DNA from: Cellulosimicrobium sp. CUA-896
GTDB taxonomy: Bacteria > Actinomycetota > Actinomycetes > Actinomycetales > Cellulomonadaceae
Direction of reading: 5' to 3'
Assembly: GCF_001942335.1 (NCBI RefSeq)
Contig: NZ_MKKH01000020.1
Location: forward strand, 1 to 53,003
Length of the DNA stretch: 53,003 nucleotides
The notes under the pieces are model-generated. The model was not told the origin of the DNA and did no database searches. It saw nothing but the letters and a program-made list of their open reading frames with translations. Of the stretch, positions 48,404 to 53,003 are shown piece by piece (position 1 is the first letter of the stretch; every line of letters starts with the position of its first letter). The translations under genes and the position numbers were made by a program.

Positions 48404-48478
48404 GTCGCGAGGTAGAACGCGCGGTCGCGAGGTAGAACGCGGCGGGTTCTACCTCGCGACCGGAAGTTCTATCTCGCG
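48404..48478. repeat. Repeat cluster B (GTCGCGAGGTAGAAC family), two direct and two inverted copies
   Basis: GTCGCGAGGTAGAACGC occurs at 48404-48420 and 48424-48440. The inverted form GTTCTACCTCGCGAC is at 48446-48460, and a variant GTTCTATCTCGCG at 48466-48478. Copies 2 and 3 can form a 15-bp stem. The cluster lies between convergent genes and may act as a terminator or a mobile palindromic element. Confidence 0.85.
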
Positions 48479-48514
48479 CCCCTGCTCTCCTGGGGCCGCC
48501 GCCGGCACCGGGGC

Positions 48515-50409
48515 TCAGCCGTCGTCGACGACGACGGGCCCGCGGCGCAGCTCGAGGTCGATCTGCTCGGCGTCGAGCAGGTCGAGCGCGTGGCTGAGGG
48601 CCTGCGAGCTGTAGACGCCGGACGAGCGGGCGTCGAGCAGCACGTCGCGCTGGGCCGCGATCGCCCGTAGGCGCAGCTCCTTGTACTGGGCGAAGACGTC
48701 GGCCGACGTCGCCGCGTCCGTGTCGCGCGTCTCGAGCTCGCGCACGACGTCGCGGCGCACGCGCGAGACCACCCCGGGGTCGAAGGACCGTCCGTCGGTG
48801 CGGCGCAGGTCGGGCGCGTCGACCACGGAGGCGGCCGCGGCGTCGAGCTCGGCGCGCACGGCCCGCTGGTCGACGTCGCCGGGCGAGACGCCGCCCGCGA
48901 GCCCGAGCCGCCGCACGACCCACGGGAGCGTGCCGCCCTGGAGCAGGAGGCTCCCCGCGGCCACCGTGAACGCGACGAGGACGAGGAACGACCGGTGCGC
49001 CGTCTCCGCCGGCAGGGACTGCGCGGCGGCGACCGTGACGACGCCGCGCATGCCGGCCCAGACCAGCAGCACACCCTCGCGCGGCCCGAGCGGCTGCTCG
49101 CGCAGATAGTCGATGTCGGCGACTCGTCGCCGCAGCACGCTGCGCGCCCGCCCGACGCGCTCCTGTGGGTCGGCTTGCCGCGCCGACCGGCCGCGCGGTG
49201 CGTGCAGCGACGGGGCCGGCCCGGCCAGCCGCGGGTCGATCGCCCGCATCTGCGCCGTGACGCCGGTGCCTGCGCCGTCCGCCGCGCTCGCGGTCGGGTC
49301 CCGCGGGGCGCCGTCGGGCCCGAACTTCTCGTCCAGCCGCCGCTGGATCCCCGTGATGGCCCCCCGGACCTGCTCGCCCCGCCGCGCGCGGCGCCCGGCG
49401 GACCGCACGAGCGGCAGCACGTACGCGGCGCGGACGAGCAGCACCGCGACGATCGTGAGGGCGGCGACCCCGACCGCGCCCCACAGGTCGCCCCGCTCGT
49501 CGACGACGTCCTCGACGAGCGCGAACAGCTCGAGCCCCATGAGGAGGAACACCCCGCCCTCGAGGAGCAGCTCGACGGTCCGCCAGTTCGACGCCTCCGA
49601 GATCCGGTCCTGCGGACGCAGGTGCCTCGCCGCCCCGTGGCCCGTCACGAGGCCGGCCGTGACGACGGCGACGAGCCCCGACGCCCCGAGCCGCTCCGTC
49701 GGCAGGTACGCGACGAACGGGACGACGAACGACACGGCGACGCTGAGCGACGGCCGCGCCAGCCGCGCGCGGACGAACAGACCCACGAGGCCGACCGCGG
49801 ACCCGACCGCGACCGCGACGACCACGGCCAGCAGGAACTCCCCGGCGACGGACCACAGCGACACGCTCGCTGCCGTCGCGCGATCGCCGAGCGCAGCAGC
49901 ACGAGCGCGGACGCGTCGTTGAGCAGGCTCTCCCCTTCGAGGACCGTCACGGCGCGCGGCGACGCCCCGAGCCGCTTGACGATCGACGTCGCGACGGCGT
50001 CCGTCGGGCTGACGATCGCCCCGAGCGCGATCCCCGTGGACAGCGGGATGCCGGGCACGAGCACCGTGAACAGCAGGCCGAGGAGCACCGAGCTGATGAC
50101 GACCAGCGCCACGGACAGCCCGCCGATCGCGGTGAAGTCGCGGCGGAAGTCCATCGTCGGCATGCTCACCGCCGACGAGTAGAGCAGCGGCGGCAGCACC
50201 CCCGCGAGGATCCACTCCGGCTCGACCTCGATGGCCGGGACCCACGGCAGGAAGCTCACCCCGATACCGAGCAGCACGAGCACGAGCGGTGCCGCGACCC
50301 CCGCCTTCGGGGCGAGCACGTTCACCGCCACGATCGCCGCGAGCGCCGACACCGCGAGCGCGATGAGCGTGAGGATCTCGTCCTCCGTGAGCTGGAACGG
50401 GAACTCCAT
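48515..50409 (-). CDS. Na+/H+ antiporter (CPA1 type), one base lost near 49878
   Basis: 631 residues after restoring one G near 49878 (join SAIAATAASVSLWSVAGEF). ATG at 50409 follows GGAGGG. About 12 membrane helices occupy the first 420 residues. The family core is visible: GAIVSPTDAVATSIVKRLGA, LEGESLLNDASALVLLRSAIA, then GLVTGHGAARHLRPQDRISE and VWAGMRGVVTVAAAQSLP. The last 160 residues are a charged cytoplasmic domain (LRLRAIAAQRDVLLDARSS). Role: exchange of Na+ (or K+) for protons, in pH and salt homeostasis. The gene diverges from the oxidoreductase gene. Confidence 0.87.
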
Positions 50410-50575
50410 CCGACCCTCCGTCCGCGATGTCCGCCGCCGCGAGCGCCGCCGGCCGCTCCAACGTACCGACTGGCGTGCCCGACGGCGCCCGGTCGACGCG
50501 GTCGCCGTCACGGGGTGTCGCAAGCCCGCTGCACCGTGTCTACTGGACGTGACCTCCGCGAGAGAGGGCGGTGCC

Positions 50576-51552
50576 ATTAGAGCAGCGGTGTCCACGACGT
50601 ACGGCCCGCCCGAGGTGGTGCGGGTCCGTGAGGTCCCGGCGCCCGAGCCGGGCCCGGGCGAGGTGCTCGTGCGCAACCAAGCCAGCACGCTCGAGGCCGC
50701 GCTCGTCGCCGCGCGGTCGGGCAGGCCGTGGTTCGCGCGCCTCGCCTTCGGGCTGCGCCGACCGCGGTACCCGGTGCTCGGCGGCGAGGTCGCGGGCGAG
50801 GTGGTCGCCGTCGGACCCGGGGTGACCCGGTTCGCGGTCGGGGACCGCGTCGTCGGCGTCACGCGCATGGGAGCGGGTGCGCACGCCGAGCTGGTCGTGC
50901 TCCGCGAGGACGGCGTGCTCGAGCCGGTGCCCGACGCGCTGAGCGACGTCGACGCCGCCGTGCTGGCGTCCGGACCTCTGACGGCGCTGCCCTTCCTCCA
51001 GGTGCACGGCCGGGTCCGGCGGGGCAGTCGGTGCTCGTGGTCGGCGCGTCGGGGTGCGTCGGCACGGCCGCGGTGCAGATCGCCGTGCACGCCGGGGCGC
51101 GCGTCACCGCGGTGTGCGGACCGCGCGGCGTCGACCTGGTCCGCGACCTCGGTGCGGCCGAGGTGGTCGACCGCACCGCGGAGGACGTCACGGCGCGCCG
51201 GGACCGGTACGACGTCGTGCTCGACGTCGCGGGCGCGAGCTCGTACCGGCGCTGCCGTCACCTGCTCACGGACGACGGCGTGTACCTCGTGACGGTGCCG
51301 TCGCCGGCGATCCTGTGGCGAACCCTGTGGACGAGTCGACGCACGCGAGGCCGGCGCGGCGTGGTCGCCTTCACCGGGCTGCGGTCGGAGGCGCAGAAGA
51401 GCGAGGACCTGCGCACCGCGCTGCGCCTCGGGGTCGAGGGTGCGCTGCGCCCCGTCGTCGACACCGCGTACCCGCTCGAGGAGATCGCCGCGGCGCACCG
51501 CCACGTCGAGCACGGGCACAAGGCGGGGACCGTCGTCGTCACGTTCGCGTGA
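50576..51552 (+). CDS. Zinc/quinone-type NAD(P)-dependent oxidoreductase (MDR family), probable ATT start, one base lost near 51017
   Basis: 325 residues after restoring one C near 51017 (join QVHGRVRPGQSVLVVGASG). The family N-terminus is normally M-R-A-A-V-xx-x-Y-G-P-P-E-V-V; here RAAVSTTYGPPEVVRV is preceded by ATT at 50576-50578, seven bases after AGAGAGGG (50561-50568). An in-frame GTG lies at 50549, at the likely transcription start and without a ribosome-binding site, and another at 50588, too far from the site. The GroES-like domain and Rossmann domain (VLVVGASGCVGTAAVQIA, GxSGxVG) are clear, as is the C-terminal YPLEEIAAAHRHVEHGHKAG. Typical quinone-oxidoreductase zinc ligands are absent, so it is probably zinc-free. 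Substrate is unknown. Confidence 0.78.
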
Positions 51553-51582
51553 GGCCGCCGCTCCGTACCGCACGCTGTCGGT

Positions 51583-51704
51583 GCCGAACCCCGGGTCGTG
51601 CGCCGTTCGCGGCCCTGATCGGTACACAACCCGGGGCTCGGCAGGCCGGGCGGTACGCAACCCAGGGCTCGGCGGTCCCGGCGGTACACAACCCGGGGCT
51701 CGGC
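51583..51704. repeat. Interspersed repeat cluster A' with a 31-bp tandem array
   Basis: GCCGAACCCCGGGT is at 51583-51596. Three inverted copies of the AACCCGGGGCTCGGC type follow in tandem, within units beginning at 51621, 51652 and 51683 (31-bp period; the middle one has AACCCAGGGCTCGGC). The same sequence family forms the cluster at 35475-35566. The tandem units share identical 'spacers', so this is not a CRISPR array. It lies downstream of the oxidoreductase gene. Confidence 0.85.
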
Positions 51705-51789
51705 GGTCCCGGGTGGTGGCCCGGGTCGCGGGGAGGCGCGGTGGCGGAGAGGCTGCACGTGCACCCGATCGACCGACGAGAGGTGAGAC

Positions 51790-52305
51790 GTGGACGCGCG
51801 CGCACTGCTGGAGGACCTGTTCGGACGCATCGGACCGACGGCCGACCGGGCGGTCGAGGGACTCGACGAGGACGCGCTCACGGCGCGGCTGGACCCCGGG
51901 GCGAACACGATCGCGTGGCTCGCGTGGCACCTCGCCCGTGGCCAGGACACCCAGGTCGCCGCAGCCGTGGGGCGCGAGGAGGTGTGGACGCGTGACGGGT
52001 GGGCCCGCCGGCTGGACCTGCCGTTCGACGACTCGGCGTCGGGCTACGGGCAGTCGCCGGACGAGGTGGCGCAGGTCCGAGCGAGCGCCGACGAGCTCCT
52101 CGGGTACGTGCACGCCGTCCAGGCGGAGTCGGCCGACGTGCTCGGCTCGCTCTCCGACGCCGACCTCGACCGTGTCGTCGACGAGAGCTGGGACCCGCCC
52201 ATCACGCTGGGGGCGCGCCTGGTGAGCGTCGCCGTGGACAGCCTGGAGCACGCGGGCCAGGCCGCCTACGTGCGGGGCGTGCTCGAGCGCACGGCGCGCG
52301 CGTGA
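51790..52305 (+). CDS. DinB-fold (DUF664, mycothiol-transferase-like) protein
   Basis: 171 residues from GTG at 51790 with GAGAGGTGAG upstream. A four-helix-bundle DinB/DUF664 pattern is present: LLEDLFGRIGPTADRAVEGL, then the metal His in NTIAWLAWHLARGQDTQV, LLGYVHAVQAESADVLGSL, and the second His in SVAVDSLEHAGQAAYVRGVL. In actinobacteria this family includes mycothiol-dependent enzymes and proteins of unknown substrate. The gene is unrelated to dinB polymerase. It follows the repeat cluster and ends shortly before a convergent partial gene. Confidence 0.8.
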   Translation: MDARALLEDLFGRIGPTADRAVEGLDEDALTARLDPGANTIAWLAWHLARGQDTQVAAAVGREEVWTRDGWARRLDLPFDDSASGYGQSPDEVAQVRASADELLGYVHAVQAESADVLGSLSDADLDRVVDESWDPPITLGARLVSVAVDSLEHAGQAAYVRGVLERTARA

Positions 52306-52332
52306 GACCGCGCGGGCCTGAGACCGGTCGGC

Positions 52333-53003
52333 TCAGAGCAGGCCGACGAGCGTGAACGGCACCGTCACGGTCGGGCCGTAGCCGGGGCCCGGTGCGGCCG
52401 GGTCGACGACGCGCACCGAGAGCGTGTGGCCGCCGGGCGCGAGGTCGCGGGCCTGGCGCACGAGAGGTGCGTCGCCGAGCGTGTGGACGGTACCGGTCGG
52501 CCGGCCGTCGAGGAACGCCTCGACGCGCAGCCCCGGCGTGCCGTCCAGGACGATGTCGGTCGTGTAGAGCGGACCCGACCAGGACCAGCCGCCGAGCTGC
52601 CCGGCGACGAGCTCGCCGGGGCCCGGTGACAGCACGCGCGGCAGGTCGAAGACGTACGGGCCGAGCGCCGACGGCGTCGAGGCCTCGTCCCCGACGACCT
52701 GGGCGACGTGCAGCGCGTGCTCGCCGACGCCGGCGAGGCGGGTCACGGCGACCTCCCACCCGCCGTCCGGGGTGACGGTCGCGCTCGCCACGACCTCACC
52801 GTGCCGGTCCGTGACCCGTACGAGCGCGCCGGGATCGCCCGTCCCGCGCACGACCGGGAACACGGTCAGCGCGCCGGCGGGCGGCGCGGACGACACGACG
52901 AGCGGGGCGACCTCCGGCGCGGGTGGCTCCGGGTCCGGCGTCGGCTCCGGTCCGGTGTCGGCTCCGGGTCCGGTGTCGGCTCCGGGTCCGGTGTCGGCTC
53001 CGG
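52333..53003 (-). CDS. Secreted protein with Ig-like domains and a (PEPTPD)n linker, C-terminal part, one base lost near 52950
   Basis: Only the C-terminal 224 or so residues are inside the window; the start lies beyond 53003. The last 190 residues look like two Ig-like beta-sandwich domains (VFPVVRGTGDPGALVRVTD and DRHGEVVASATV; LRVEAFLDGRPTGTVHTLGD; LAPGGHTLSVRVVDPA). They follow a linker encoded by an 18-bp repeat of the Pro-Glu-Pro-Thr-Pro-Asp type (52920-53003). One repeat unit near 52950 lacks a base; restoring it puts all visible repeats in one frame. Such linkers join catalytic and binding domains of secreted actinobacterial enzymes. The catalytic part, if any, is outside the window. 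Confidence 0.65.
   Translation of the reverse strand, partial: GADTGPGADTGPGADTGPEPTPDPEPPAPEVAPLVVSSAPPAGALTVFPVVRGTGDPGALVRVTDRHGEVVASATVTPDGGWEVAVTRLAGVGEHALHVAQVVGDEASTPSALGPYVFDLPRVLSPGPGELVAGQLGGWSWSGPLYTTDIVLDGTPGLRVEAFLDGRPTGTVHTLGDAPLVRQARDLAPGGHTLSVRVVDPAAPGPGYGPTVTVPFTLVGLL
52925..53003. repeat. 18-bp tandem repeat encoding a Pro-Thr linker
   Basis: About four head-to-tail copies of GGCTCCGGGTCCGGTGTC (plus-strand view), the first with minor differences, continuing past the end of the window. One copy (near 52950) has lost one G. It encodes PEPTPD repeats on the minus strand. Confidence 0.75.

Noticed and set aside
8132..51017. Programmed -1 ribosomal frameshifting in several genes
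   Set aside because: No slippery heptamers or downstream pseudoknots are evident, the breaks fall at random places in unrelated genes, and the upstream frame alone would give non-functional proteins.
51621..51713. Possible CRISPR array (31-bp periodicity)
   Set aside because: The whole 31-bp unit is repeated, with no unique spacers, only three units, and no cas genes nearby.

Overview
The window is high-GC, densely coded DNA from an actinobacterium. Leaderless-type starts, frequent GTG starts, RskA-type and SigG-like sigma systems, a DUF3140 gene and a secreted PA14/GH2/LamG glycosidase point to Micrococcales, most likely a Cellulosimicrobium- or Cellulomonas-like soil organism. That placement is inference from style and gene content; no rRNA or other marker gene is present. 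No tRNA, rRNA or CRISPR array was seen.

Layout. 1-1200 is a scar: the 3' end of an IS3-type element, a frameshifted lipoprotein gene and a remnant of a conjugative relaxase. 1209-9000 holds a VOC protein, an alpha/beta hydrolase, a 1203-aa secreted GH2 glycosidase, an Acg-type nitroreductase and DNA polymerase IV (dinB). 9200-13800 holds an unusual translationally overlapping pair (UBP-type zinc finger plus a 230-aa unknown), then a 47-aa ORF coupled to a large LuxR-family ATPase regulator behind a perfect 20-bp palindrome. 13861-18209 holds phosphoglycerate mutase, a GAF-GAF-PP2C-HATPase protein and a SigG-like sigma factor with a SnoaL tail. 18206-25992 is one 2595-aa LPRTG-anchored surface protein. 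26108-35457 holds an alkyl sulfatase, two DUF1269 paralogues around membrane exporters, and a two-component system. 35577-41037 holds a VOC protein, a 5'-3' exonuclease, an FAD oxidoreductase, a PfkB kinase, DUF3140 and a lytic transglycosylase lipoprotein. 41154-42540 is a lower-GC accessory insert with a solitary HsdR-N-like nuclease. 42540-53003 holds orphan small genes, an RDD protein, endonuclease IV, a YceI/sigma/anti-sigma operon, a Na+/H+ antiporter, a quinone-oxidoreductase-like enzyme, a DinB-fold protein and the C-terminal part of a Pro/Thr-linked secreted protein running off the edge.

Quality warning. Fourteen recognisable genes plus the edge CDS are broken by apparent -1 frameshifts. 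Each is repaired by restoring one G or C, nearly always in a short homopolymer, and each repaired gene has a length divisible by three and an uninterrupted family sequence. I annotate these as intact CDS with a probable base-loss error and give the position. The lipoprotein at 284-830 is different (+1) and may be a real pseudogene.

The best candidates for undescribed biology are the UBP-zinc-finger/230-aa pair (9200-10299), an interspersed repeat family at 35475-35566 and 51583-51704 with a second family at 48404-48478, the giant surface protein, two genes whose best start codons are ATT and ATC, and the orphan HsdR-N nuclease island.
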